Assembly (NCBI GenBank): GCA_045587185.1
Contig: JAZNBS010000018.1
Coordinates: 13,385-77,384, forward strand
Length of the DNA: 64,000 nt
Direction: 5' to 3'
Source: UMGS172 sp045587185
Lineage (GTDB): Bacteria > Bacillota > Clostridia > Oscillospirales > Acutalibacteraceae
Shown here: one piece after another, positions 35,844 through 43,704 of the stretch
Numbering within the stretch: the first letter of the stretch is position 1
How the letters are laid out: each line of letters begins with the position of its first letter
Notes under the pieces: generated by a model
The model's input: the letters and a program-made list of their open reading frames with translations, nothing else
What the model was told of the DNA's origin: nothing
Databases searched by the model: none
Translations under genes and position numbers: made by a program

Positions 35844-35962
35844 GCATTTTTTTCACAAATTTGATATTTTTTGCAATATTTTTAAAAGTTGCGCATTTTT
35901 ACAATGTTTTTGTTCTGTTTTTTCGCTTTTTATGATGTTTTTCAATAAAATCTGTATGCGTA

Positions 35963-35991
35963 TTGACTTTGCGTTTTCCTATATATATAAT
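35963..35991 (+). promoter_or_regulatory. Sigma-A promoter of the GK-like/TIR gene
   Basis: TTGACT at 35963-35968, a 17-base spacer and TATAAT at 35986-35991. The untranslated leader is about 110 bases and includes a small CCGAC/GTCGG hairpin. No operator could be recognised. Confidence 0.85.
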
Positions 35992-36107
35992 GTAAGAGAA
36001 AGTCCTGTTTTGCCAAACTTTCTTTCCGACTATGCTGCAACGACTGCGCTGTCGGTCAAAATCAAGCGGTATATGCTAAAATATGACCAATAAGGCGGGA
36101 ATTAAAA

Positions 36108-37118
36108 ATGTTATATGTTTTATACGGATTGACAACCGAGGTCACGCGATTTGTACGTTCTTATTTCAGTCAACTTAATATTGACGGTGTTGATAAAATC
36201 ACCTATGAAACGGCCAATGTAAAGGTACAACCCAGTGACGGCCGTCTTAACCGTGCGATCAGTGAAGTTCAGGTGCGCAACTGTGATTATGTGTATGAAA
36301 ATCACGGTAGAATCGTGGGTTTCACTTCAGCACAAATTGAAGATGCCGTAACCGGAAAAAAAGATGCCTATTTGTCATTTTCCTCGGGCGAACTCTCTTT
36401 TCTGAGGGAAATTAAAAATGCTTACGGCAATCATGTTGCTACCATTTTCAATTATATTGAAGACAAAGCACTTGAACAACTTACTAGCGCAATAAACGCC
36501 CCCGATGCGGAAAAAAGTGAACGTCTGGCTATGGGTAAAACACTCAAGGAAATGTTCCTTGAGGAACGTGAATTGTTCGACGAAATCGTTATATTCAGCG
36601 GCAACAGCACCGTTTTCGGTTATGACTCGTTGGTTACTCAGTATGACCATATAATCAAAAAGCACAAAGAACTTGAACAGGAAAACATTCCTCTGCCATA
36701 CCTTGGAAACAAACCTTATATTTTTGTAAGTTATGCCCGTGCCGACACCGAAAAGGTGGTTCCCGTTCTGAAATATTTAAGCCGAAACGGTTGCCGTATT
36801 TGGTATGATAAAGGTATCGTTGGAGGTGACAACTGGCTAACCACCCTTGCGCTTAAAATCAAAGGTTGTTCACAATATCTTTTATTTTCTTCTGAAAACT
36901 CGACCAAATCTGATTGGACACAGTATGAGGTCAATCATGCTATAAAGTTTCCCAATATAAAAAAACTCACCGTTCGTATGGATGACTCAAAATTCAACGA
37001 AGGCAGTGAAATGGTGCTTGAAAATTTCCAAAATCTTTTCTTTTACAGTGAGGATTTTCAAAGTGCGCTGTTTAAAAGCATCTCGGACGATGTTATTGAG
37101 GGCAGAAACGCAAAATAA
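36108..37118 (+). CDS. Guanylate-kinase-like pseudoenzyme fused to a TIR domain
   Basis: This 336-residue protein has two domains. Residues 1-185 follow the guanylate kinase pattern: an N-terminal strand LYVLYG, the GMP-binding-like block YVYENHGRIVGFTSAQIEDA (61-80), DAYLSFSSGEL, ATIFNYIEDKALEQL and a late EELFDEIVIF-like strand. The P-loop is lost: GLTTEVTR stands where GPSGAGKS is expected. Residues 201-315 are a TIR domain (KPYIFVSYARADTEKVVPVL, RIWYDKG). The usual catalytic Glu after the tryptophan (WPE-type) is Thr245 in NWLTTL. Both halves may therefore bind rather than catalyse. It is monocistronic, with its own promoter and terminator. Function unknown; a sensor or scaffold is inferred. 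Confidence 0.8.
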   Translation: MLYVLYGLTTEVTRFVRSYFSQLNIDGVDKITYETANVKVQPSDGRLNRAISEVQVRNCDYVYENHGRIVGFTSAQIEDAVTGKKDAYLSFSSGELSFLREIKNAYGNHVATIFNYIEDKALEQLTSAINAPDAEKSERLAMGKTLKEMFLEERELFDEIVIFSGNSTVFGYDSLVTQYDHIIKKHKELEQENIPLPYLGNKPYIFVSYARADTEKVVPVLKYLSRNGCRIWYDKGIVGGDNWLTTLALKIKGCSQYLLFSSENSTKSDWTQYEVNHAIKFPNIKKLTVRMDDSKFNEGSEMVLENFQNLFFYSEDFQSALFKSISDDVIEGRNAK

Positions 37119-37163
37119 AATAAACCGTTTGGAGTAGTTCATTCATTGCTCCAAACGGTTTTG
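37119..37163. terminator. Bidirectional terminator after the GK-like/TIR gene
   Basis: A 13-base stem, AAACCGTTTGGAG with CTCCAAACGGTTT (37122-37134 and 37149-37161), flanked by A- and T-rich runs between two converging genes. Confidence 0.85.
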
Positions 37164-37165
37164 TT

Positions 37166-37852
37166 TTATTTTGTATTACGACGGCGTGGACCGTTGTCCG
37201 AACCGCTCTTTGAAGTCTTGGGGTATTTCTTTTTGAACATCACATTAACGGTAACAAGCGCTGCAATGCACAAAACAGAAATCAAAGCAGGAATCCAGAT
37301 TATCTTGTAAATGTCCCCAGCAACGGTTGTGGCTTTGCTTTGATAATGATTCTCGTCACCCTCGGGGTCGTCAACATACTCGTCGCCGATAGGCTCGTCA
37401 GACACTGTCACCGAAGAAGATGTGGTAGAAACTGTGGACGATGTGGTGCTTGATGTTCCCGAGGAAAAATCTTGCTCAACAAACTTGTTGCCGTCGGCGC
37501 CTCCGCCACTGTAAATAGGTTTGTTGACCTTTGAAGATGTCGTTTCGCTCGAGGTTGAACCACTGGTTGAATTTGTATCGGTGTTGGATGAGCCGTCACC
37601 CGAATCGGTTGCTTCGGATGAGGTTGATTCGCCCGAACTTACCTCACTCTGCGCATCTGATGAAACATCCGATTCGCTTGAGGTTTCAGTTCCTGTTGAC
37701 TCGGTGCTCGATGTATCAACTGTCTGTTCAGAAGATACCGAGGTTGTTGATGACTGTCCGTCAGTCTCGGTTGCGGTAACAGTCATTCCAAACATCACCG
37801 ACAAAGCCATACAAAGTATAACCGCAATAATTGCTGTCAATCTTTTGTTCAT
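37166..37852 (-). CDS. Ser/Thr-rich membrane-anchored surface protein
   Basis: This 228-residue protein has a signal sequence (MNKRLTAIIAVILCMALSVMFG), then about 120 residues dominated by Ser, Thr, Glu and Asp, and a C-terminal membrane helix (WIPALISVLCIAALVTVNVMF) with a basic cytoplasmic tail. It has no cysteine pair or enzyme motif and looks like an extended, possibly O-glycosylated stalk. ATG 37852 lies ten bases after AAGGA; more upstream ATGs overlap that site. It starts 29 bases after proS, probably in the same transcript. Function not recognised. Confidence 0.75.
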   Translation of the reverse strand: MNKRLTAIIAVILCMALSVMFGMTVTATETDGQSSTTSVSSEQTVDTSSTESTGTETSSESDVSSDAQSEVSSGESTSSEATDSGDGSSNTDTNSTSGSTSSETTSSKVNKPIYSGGGADGNKFVEQDFSSGTSSTTSSTVSTTSSSVTVSDEPIGDEYVDDPEGDENHYQSKATTVAGDIYKIIWIPALISVLCIAALVTVNVMFKKKYPKTSKSGSDNGPRRRNTK

Positions 37853-37881
37853 TAATCTCATATCCTTTAGAATGGAATATA

Positions 37882-39330
37882 TCAATATGCCTTACCCCAG
37901 TAGACCAATTTTTTAGCAGGCTTACCGCAACAGGCACACTTGCCGTCAATACCCTCCTGCTGACCTAAAGGCATACAACGTGAAGTTACACCTGCAACCT
38001 CTTTCAACCTGTCCTCACACTCGCGGTCCATACACCACAGTGCCTTGATAAAGCCAGGTTTGTTGTCTGCAATCTCTTTCATTTCGTCAAGGTTTTCGGC
38101 GGTATAGGTCATATTCTCGCGACGCTCAAGTGCCTTTTGGAACATAGAAGCCGAAATATCCTCAAGCAACTTTTCTATTGTTTCCTCAATACCGTCAAGG
38201 GATACGAACATCTTTTCTGCGGTATCACGGCGGACAAGCACGCATTGATTGTTTTCAATATCCCTGGGTCCGAGTTCAAGTCGCACAGGAACACCCTTCA
38301 TCTCATACTCCGCGAACTTCCAACCCGGAGACTGTTCGCTGGCATCAATGCCTGTTCTGAACTTCTTGCGAAGACCCTCATATACCTCAGTCGCCTTATC
38401 GATAACACCCTCTTTGTGCTGAGCAATGGGGACTACCATAACTTGCTTGGGTGCTACTGCGGGAGGCAGAATAAGTCCGTTATCATCACCGTGGGTCATA
38501 ATAACCGCGCCTATAAGACGGGTTGTCATACCCCATGATGTCTGATGGGGGGTTGCAAGTTTGTTATCCTTATCGGTATAGGTGATACCGAACGCCTTAG
38601 CAAAACCGTCACCAAAAAAGTGTGATGTACCGCTCTGCAAAGCCTTACCGTCATGCATAAGAGCTTCGATAGTATAAGTCTCAACAGCACCTGCAAAGCG
38701 CTCTTTTTCGGTCTTGATGCCCTTTACAACTGGAATACAGAGATACTTTTCACAGAACTCGGCATAAACGTCAAGCATCTTGACGGTTTCAGCCTGAGCC
38801 TCCTCTGCAGTGGCGTGGATGGTATGACCCTCTTGCCACAAAAACTCCCTTGAACGCAAGAAAGGACGTGTGGTTTTTTCCCAACGGACTACCGATACCC
38901 ACTGATTATAAAGTTTGGGCAGGTCGCGCCAGGAATGAATTATGTTCTTGTAGTGGTCGCAGAAAAGTGTCTCAGAAGTGGGACGTACGCAAAGACGCTC
39001 TTCCAACTTTTCACTGCCACCGTGGGTTACCCAAGCAACCTCGGGAGCAAAACCCTCAACATGGTCCTTTTCTTTTTGCAGAAGACTTTCGGGAATAAAC
39101 ATGGGCATACAGACATTCTCATGTCCTGTTTCTTTGAACATACCGTCCAAGATGCGCTGAATGTTTTCCCAGATAGCATAACCGTAAGGTCTGATAACCA
39201 TACATCCCTTAACGCTTGTGTAATCAATAAGTTCGGATTTTATGCAAACATCGGTATACCATTGCGCAAAATCGTCCTCCATCGACGTTATCTCTTTAAC
39301 TAACTTTTCCTTTGCCAATCTACTCACCAT
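37882..39330 (-). CDS. proS: Proline--tRNA ligase, archaeal/eukaryotic-like (short) type
   Basis: This 482-residue class II synthetase charges tRNA-Pro. It shows the motif 2 region RPFLRSREFLWQEGHT, the tRNA-Pro site WEKTTRPF, and motif 3 GLILPPAVAPKQV. It lacks the editing insertion of the long bacterial ProRS and has the C-terminal zinc-like domain (ending with CACCGKPAKKLVYWGKAY). Several Clostridia carry this type. The promoter is at 39359-39387 and the leader is too short for a T-box. Confidence 0.95.
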   Translation of the reverse strand: MVSRLAKEKLVKEITSMEDDFAQWYTDVCIKSELIDYTSVKGCMVIRPYGYAIWENIQRILDGMFKETGHENVCMPMFIPESLLQKEKDHVEGFAPEVAWVTHGGSEKLEERLCVRPTSETLFCDHYKNIIHSWRDLPKLYNQWVSVVRWEKTTRPFLRSREFLWQEGHTIHATAEEAQAETVKMLDVYAEFCEKYLCIPVVKGIKTEKERFAGAVETYTIEALMHDGKALQSGTSHFFGDGFAKAFGITYTDKDNKLATPHQTSWGMTTRLIGAVIMTHGDDNGLILPPAVAPKQVMVVPIAQHKEGVIDKATEVYEGLRKKFRTGIDASEQSPGWKFAEYEMKGVPVRLELGPRDIENNQCVLVRRDTAEKMFVSLDGIEETIEKLLEDISASMFQKALERRENMTYTAENLDEMKEIADNKPGFIKALWCMDRECEDRLKEVAGVTSRCMPLGQQEGIDGKCACCGKPAKKLVYWGKAY

Positions 39331-39358
39331 TTTCTAAGTATACTAAAACTCAATTTAT

Positions 39359-39387
39359 ATTATATTTTATTTAAAGACAAATTTCAA
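39359..39387 (-). promoter_or_regulatory. Sigma-A promoter of proS
   Basis: On the minus strand: TTGAAA (39387-39382), a 17-base spacer and TATAAT (39364-39359). Confidence 0.85.
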
Positions 39388-39423
39388 CAATAATTTGTAA
39401 ACAAATGCGAAATTTTGGTACCG

Positions 39424-39464
39424 TTAAAACAAAGACAGCGCAACGAATCGAAATTCGCTGCGCG
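39424..39464 (-). terminator. Terminator after acpP
   Basis: A hairpin with arms GCGCA..CGAAT and ATTCG..TGCGC (about 39438-39463). On the minus strand it is followed by TGTCTTTGTTTTAA. It lies 24 bases after the acpP stop. Confidence 0.7.
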
Positions 39465-39486
39465 GTTTTGCACTGCTATAATTAAA

Positions 39487-39714
39487 TTATTTGGCACTCT
39501 CGATATAGTTGACAACATCTCCAACAGTCTTGATGTTCTCAATCTGGTCGTCGGGGACCTCAATGTTAAACTCGTCTTCGATAGACATAATAAGGTCAAC
39601 GACATCAAGGCTGTCTGCACCGAGATCCTCAGCAATGTTGGACTCCATAGTAACCGCGCTTTCCTCAATGTCAAGTTGCTCGCAAAGAATTGCTCTGATT
39701 TTTTCAAAAACCAT
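39487..39714 (-). CDS. acpP: Acyl carrier protein
   Basis: This 75-residue acidic carrier for fatty acid synthesis has the phosphopantetheine serine in GADSLDVVDL (Ser35). It shows FEKIRAILCEQLDIEE at the start. AGGAGG lies before the ATG. A TATAAT element is present at 39738-39743 on this strand, but no good -35 box was seen. It stands apart from other fatty acid genes, transcribed toward proS but closed by its own terminator. Confidence 0.97.
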   Translation of the reverse strand: MVFEKIRAILCEQLDIEESAVTMESNIAEDLGADSLDVVDLIMSIEDEFNIEVPDDQIENIKTVGDVVNYIESAK

Positions 39715-39806
39715 TATTGTTTCCTCCTGTAAAAGTAATTATAGACTAAACTTCGAATCTGTGCTATAATTTATAACATAATTTACGTTTGTTGCAAAAG
39801 TCACGC

Positions 39807-39834
39807 TTGATTTTTGCTACTGCTTAATTATAAT
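39807..39834 (+). promoter_or_regulatory. Sigma-A promoter of aroE-aroK
   Basis: TTGATT at 39807-39812, a 16-base spacer and TATAAT at 39829-39834, 60 bases before the aroE start. Confidence 0.7.
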
Positions 39835-39893
39835 ATGTTGATAACGACGTTTTGTCAATAGAAATTTTCAAAAAATTGCACTGAGGTGGTTTA

Positions 39894-40739
39894 ATGAAAC
39901 CGAAATTCGCCGTGGTTGGACATCCGATAGGCCACACAATGTCACCGTTTATTCATTTGAATCTCTTTAACTTACAAGAAAAAAACGTTGATTACCTTGT
40001 TTTTGACATTACCCCCGAAAAACTTTCAGATGAGTTTAGTGCCACACTGAAAAAACTTGACGGTTTCAATATAACCATTCCTCATAAAGAGACAATTATA
40101 CCTCTGATTGACGAAATTGATTCATCCGCATCAAAGTACAACGCCGTCAACTGTGTTGTAAACCGCGACGGCAAGACATTCGGTTGCAGTACCGACGCTT
40201 TCGGTTTTGTCAAAGCGCTTGAAACAAGCAAGGTTGAGTTAAAAGGCAAGGTGCTTGTGTTGGGTTCAGGCGGCGCGGCAAGAACACTTGCCCGTGAGGC
40301 CTGTGACCAAGGTTGTGAAATTACAATAGCCGTACGACCTGACGGCGTTTTCAAGGCAGAAAGCCTTAAAAAATGGCTTGAATCCACCGGCGGTAAAGTA
40401 TCGGTCTGCACCTTGAACGAAGTGAACGGTGAATTTGACATTGTTATAAACGCAACACCCGTAGGAATGTATCCCAACACAGATTTTATGCCCATAACAG
40501 CAAGCCAATTAAGAGGATGTAAGGCCGTTTTTGACGCAGTCTACAATCCTGAAAAAACATTGCTTTTAAAGACCGCTGAAAAATTGGGAATAAAGACGGT
40601 CGGCGGTATGGCAATGCTTGTGTGGCAAGCCGTAAAAGCCCACGAATTCTGGTACGGCGCAAGATTTGAAACTGCCGATATTGAAAAGATAATCGTTGCG
40701 GCAAATTGCGAAATGGAGAGAATATTTAATGAGAAATAA
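39894..40739 (+). CDS. aroE: Shikimate dehydrogenase
   Basis: This 281-residue enzyme reduces 3-dehydroshikimate to shikimate with NADPH. It shows the substrate site GHPIGHTMSPFIHL, the catalytic Lys in FNITIPHKE, AVNCVV and the NADP-binding VLGSGGAARTL. The late GGMAMLVWQA closes the active site. GAGGTGG precedes the ATG. It overlaps aroK by 11 bases, and the aro genes further on complete the route to chorismate. Confidence 0.97.
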   Translation: MKPKFAVVGHPIGHTMSPFIHLNLFNLQEKNVDYLVFDITPEKLSDEFSATLKKLDGFNITIPHKETIIPLIDEIDSSASKYNAVNCVVNRDGKTFGCSTDAFGFVKALETSKVELKGKVLVLGSGGAARTLAREACDQGCEITIAVRPDGVFKAESLKKWLESTGGKVSVCTLNEVNGEFDIVINATPVGMYPNTDFMPITASQLRGCKAVFDAVYNPEKTLLLKTAEKLGIKTVGGMAMLVWQAVKAHEFWYGARFETADIEKIIVAANCEMERIFNEK

Positions 40740-41250
40740 TCTTGTTCTTGCTGGCTTTATGGGATGCGGAAAATCGACCGTCGGAAGGCTTTTGGCAGAG
40801 AAACTGGGCTATACCTTTTGCGACAGTGATTGTGTGATTGAGCAACGTGAGGGTGCCGCAATAAGCCAAATTTTTGCCGATAATGGCGAGGATTATTTCC
40901 GCAAACTTGAAAAAACTGTTATAAAGGAACTGTCATCGAAAGACGGCTTGGTTATTGCCACGGGTGGCGGTGCTGTTTTAAACCCTGAAAACGCCGAAAA
41001 TCTTCGCAAAACGGGTGTTGTTTTCTTTCTTGAAATCACACCTGAAACGGTGCTGAAACGTCTTGAAAATGACATTTCAAGACCTTTGCTTATGCGTAAT
41101 GACAAAGCAAAAGCCATTACCACGCTAATGTCCGAAAGAAAGCCCTTGTACACCGCAGTGGCACACTTTGTTGTCAACGCAGAAAACACTCCCGAAAATG
41201 TAGCCGAACAAATTATTGAACTTTATATTAAGAACCGCTCAAAACCTTGA
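40729..41250 (+). CDS. aroK: Shikimate kinase
   Basis: This 173-residue P-loop kinase phosphorylates shikimate at the 3-OH. It has Walker A GFMGCGKST (9-17), CDSD for magnesium and shikimate, and the GGGAVL loop near residue 83. ATG 40729 lies in the end of aroE with GGAGAG before it; the more upstream in-frame start is rejected. A terminator hairpin straddles its stop codon. Confidence 0.97.
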   Translation: MRNNLVLAGFMGCGKSTVGRLLAEKLGYTFCDSDCVIEQREGAAISQIFADNGEDYFRKLEKTVIKELSSKDGLVIATGGGAVLNPENAENLRKTGVVFFLEITPETVLKRLENDISRPLLMRNDKAKAITTLMSERKPLYTAVAHFVVNAENTPENVAEQIIELYIKNRSKP

Positions 41251-41266
41251 CATTGAGCGGTTTTTG
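41233..41266 (+). terminator. Terminator overlapping the end of aroK
   Basis: A perfect ten-base stem, AACCGCTCAA with TTGAGCGGTT (41233-41242 and 41253-41262), then TTTTG. It begins inside the last codons of aroK. Confidence 0.8.
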
Positions 41267-41275
41267 TAGTAAAAT
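41247..41275 (+). promoter_or_regulatory. Sigma-A promoter of aroB, nested in the aroK terminator
   Basis: TTGACA at 41247-41252 (overlapping the aroK stop), a 17-base spacer and TAAAAT at 41270-41275. The 3' arm of the terminator is the promoter spacer. It restarts transcription for aroB-aroA-aroC-aroQ. Confidence 0.85.
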
Positions 41276-41380
41276 ATTAAAATAAAATTCTTGAAAAGAG
41301 ACTGTCCGTATGACAGGTGTTCTCAAAAACAGCACAACCCACTCAATATGCGATTTTGTTTCAAACAGGAGATGACTATT

Positions 41381-42439
41381 ATGTCAACTTTTAAAATATC
41401 GGTGCAAAAACCTCAAAAATATGACATTCTTATAAAAAACGGTATTGTACACCAATGCGGAGAACTTATCAGACCCGTTGTCCGAGGTCAGAACTGCCTT
41501 GTTGTGACCGACAGCAATGTTGAACCTCTTTATCTTGACATAGTTGTTGAATCCTTAAAGAACGCGGGTTTTACCGTGAAAAGCCACACCTTTTTGGCAG
41601 GTGAGGAAAGCAAGACCTTGCGCACCGTCGAGGATATGTTGGGTGCCTTTGCTTCAGCAGGACTGACAAGAACTGACTTTGCCGTTGCCTTAGGCGGCGG
41701 TGTTGTGGGTGACCTTACAGGTTTTGCCGCAGCAGTGTACCAACGAGGTATTGACTATATCGGTATTCCTACCACTCTTTTATCCCAGATTGATTCCTCG
41801 GTCGGCGGTAAGACGGGGTGCGACCTTGTGTATGGTAAAAATCTAGCAGGGGCATTTCACTCGCCCAAAGCAGTCCTAATTGACCCAGAGTGTTTAAATA
41901 CTCTGCCACAAAAATTCTTCAGTGACGGGCTTGCCGAAGCAATAAAATACGGCGTGATAAAATCAAAATCTTTGTTCGACCGCATTGTGAACGAGGACGC
42001 TCACTCTTTTATTATCGACCTCATAAAAGAGTGCGTTTCAATAAAACGTGACATTGTCGAGAATGACTTTTTTGAAAACGGTGACCGAATTCTGCTTAAT
42101 TTCGGCCATACCATCGGTCATTCGATTGAAAAATACTATAACTTCAAAGATATTACCCACGGTGAGGCTGTGGGTATCGGTATGGTTATTATGGCCTTGG
42201 CGGCTGAGAAAAACGGGGATTGTGATAAAGGAGTTGCTAAACTTATAACAACGGCTTTACATAAATACAATCTGCCCGCCACCACCGCCATTGATATGAA
42301 AAAGTTGTGTGACGGTGCGTTTAATGACAAAAAGCGCCGAGGCAGTGACATAAAAATAGTCATCCCAAAAAGTATCGGCGTCTGCGCAGTCAAGACCCTG
42401 CCTTGCAACAATCTTATAAACTATTTGGGTGATGAATGA
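41381..42439 (+). CDS. aroB: 3-dehydroquinate synthase
   Basis: This 352-residue NAD- and metal-dependent enzyme makes 3-dehydroquinate from DAHP. It shows LGGGVVGDLTGFAAAVYQRG, IPTTLLSQIDSSVGGKTG, and the metal ligands in NFGHTIGHSIE and HGEAVGIGM. ATG 41381 is chosen because ACAGGAG lies nine bases before it; an ATG nine bases upstream overlaps that site. It overlaps aroA as ATGA. Confidence 0.97.
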   Translation: MSTFKISVQKPQKYDILIKNGIVHQCGELIRPVVRGQNCLVVTDSNVEPLYLDIVVESLKNAGFTVKSHTFLAGEESKTLRTVEDMLGAFASAGLTRTDFAVALGGGVVGDLTGFAAAVYQRGIDYIGIPTTLLSQIDSSVGGKTGCDLVYGKNLAGAFHSPKAVLIDPECLNTLPQKFFSDGLAEAIKYGVIKSKSLFDRIVNEDAHSFIIDLIKECVSIKRDIVENDFFENGDRILLNFGHTIGHSIEKYYNFKDITHGEAVGIGMVIMALAAEKNGDCDKGVAKLITTALHKYNLPATTAIDMKKLCDGAFNDKKRRGSDIKIVIPKSIGVCAVKTLPCNNLINYLGDE

Positions 42440-43704
42440 TGAAAGCAGTTATCTCCCTTTCCAATATATCGGGAACAGTCACGGCACCTCCGTCAAAATC
42501 TTTTGGGCACCGCAGTCTTATCTGCGCCGCGCTGTGTGACCGACCTGTTACTGTTTACAACTGCGGTGAGTCAGACGATATTATCGCCACCGTTGAAGCA
42601 CTCAGAGCCTTGGGCGCCGATATGTGCCTTAATGGAAAAACCGTTACGGTATCTCCGTTGAAACCTTCAAACCGTGACCTTTTTATCAACTGTGGTGAAT
42701 CGGGCTCAACCGCAAGGTTTATGATTCCCGTTGCTACCGCCAAGTGCGCTGAAAACATTGTTTTTGACGGTCGGGGGCGGTTACCCCAACGCCCTTTTGA
42801 TATAATTGCCGACGCCTTACGCAAACATGGTGTGAATTGCTCCTCAAACAGTTTGCCAATGACCGTCAACGGCAAACTTAAGGCAGGCCGTTTTGAGATT
42901 GCGGGCAATGTAAGTTCACAGTATATAAGCGGGCTTTTAATGGCACTCTCGGTGACTGAGGGTGACAGCGAGATTGTGCTGACAACCCCGTTGGAATCAG
43001 AGGACTATGTTATGATGACGGTTAACGAACTAAAGATTTTCGGTGCCGACATTTTTGTGTCGGAGAATTGTTTTTCCATAAAAGGCAAACCGTTTCTTAC
43101 TGCTTGTGACCGCACTGTTGAGGGTGATTGGTCACAAGCCGCGTTCCACCTTTGCATGGGTGCTGTTTGCGGCGAGGTTACCGTTAACGGTCTTAATATC
43201 AACTCTCTGCAAGGTGACAGGGAGATTGTTAGAATATTAAAACAATTCGGCGCTGATGTTTCGGTAGGGGACAACAGTGTAAAGGTTAAAAAGAGCAAAC
43301 TCCACGGCATCACCGTCGATGCTTCTCAGATACCTGACCTTGTGCCTGTGATTGCCGTGACCGCGGCGTTTGCTGAAGGTGTAACGGACATAAAAAACGC
43401 GCAACGGCTTCGCATTAAAGAAAGTGACCGCCTTTTTGAAACAGCCGTCAGACTGAAAGCCTTCGGTATTGATGTCAAAGAAACCGATGACGGACTGATT
43501 ATCACGGGCGGCACTCCAAAAGGAACCAACATAACTTCGGCCAATGACCACCGCATTGTAATGGCTTTCAGCGTTATGGCAGCAAATTGCCAAGCACCCA
43601 CCGTTATTGATGGCTGTGAAGCCATCAGAAAATCCTACCCAGACTTTTTTGAAGACTTTTCTTCACTTGGAGGCGAATGTAATGTCATCTGCGATAGGCA
43701 GTAA
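42436..43704 (+). CDS. aroA: EPSP synthase (3-phosphoshikimate 1-carboxyvinyltransferase)
   Basis: This 422-residue enzyme joins shikimate-3-phosphate and PEP. It shows PPSKSFGHRSLICAAL near the N-terminus, NCGESGSTARFMIPVA (the PEP loop), and RIKESDRLFETA near the end. The ATG overlaps the aroB stop (ATGA), with another ATG directly after it as an alternative. It overlaps aroC by 23 bases. Confidence 0.97.
   Translation: MMKAVISLSNISGTVTAPPSKSFGHRSLICAALCDRPVTVYNCGESDDIIATVEALRALGADMCLNGKTVTVSPLKPSNRDLFINCGESGSTARFMIPVATAKCAENIVFDGRGRLPQRPFDIIADALRKHGVNCSSNSLPMTVNGKLKAGRFEIAGNVSSQYISGLLMALSVTEGDSEIVLTTPLESEDYVMMTVNELKIFGADIFVSENCFSIKGKPFLTACDRTVEGDWSQAAFHLCMGAVCGEVTVNGLNINSLQGDREIVRILKQFGADVSVGDNSVKVKKSKLHGITVDASQIPDLVPVIAVTAAFAEGVTDIKNAQRLRIKESDRLFETAVRLKAFGIDVKETDDGLIITGGTPKGTNITSANDHRIVMAFSVMAANCQAPTVIDGCEAIRKSYPDFFEDFSSLGGECNVICDRQ

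Noticed and set aside
37386..37780. Tandem repeat array in the Ser/Thr-rich gene
   Set aside because: The stretch is biased in composition (TCN/ACN/GAN codons) but I found no fixed repeat unit.
39331..39358. T-box leader for proS (also considered for gltX and argS)
   Set aside because: The untranslated part of proS is only about 25 bases, and no T-box sequence or specifier structure was seen before the other synthetase genes.
36108..39714. Defence island around the first TIR gene
   Set aside because: The neighbours are the ribosomal superoperon, proS and acpP; there is no nuclease, restriction, toxin or mobile gene nearby.
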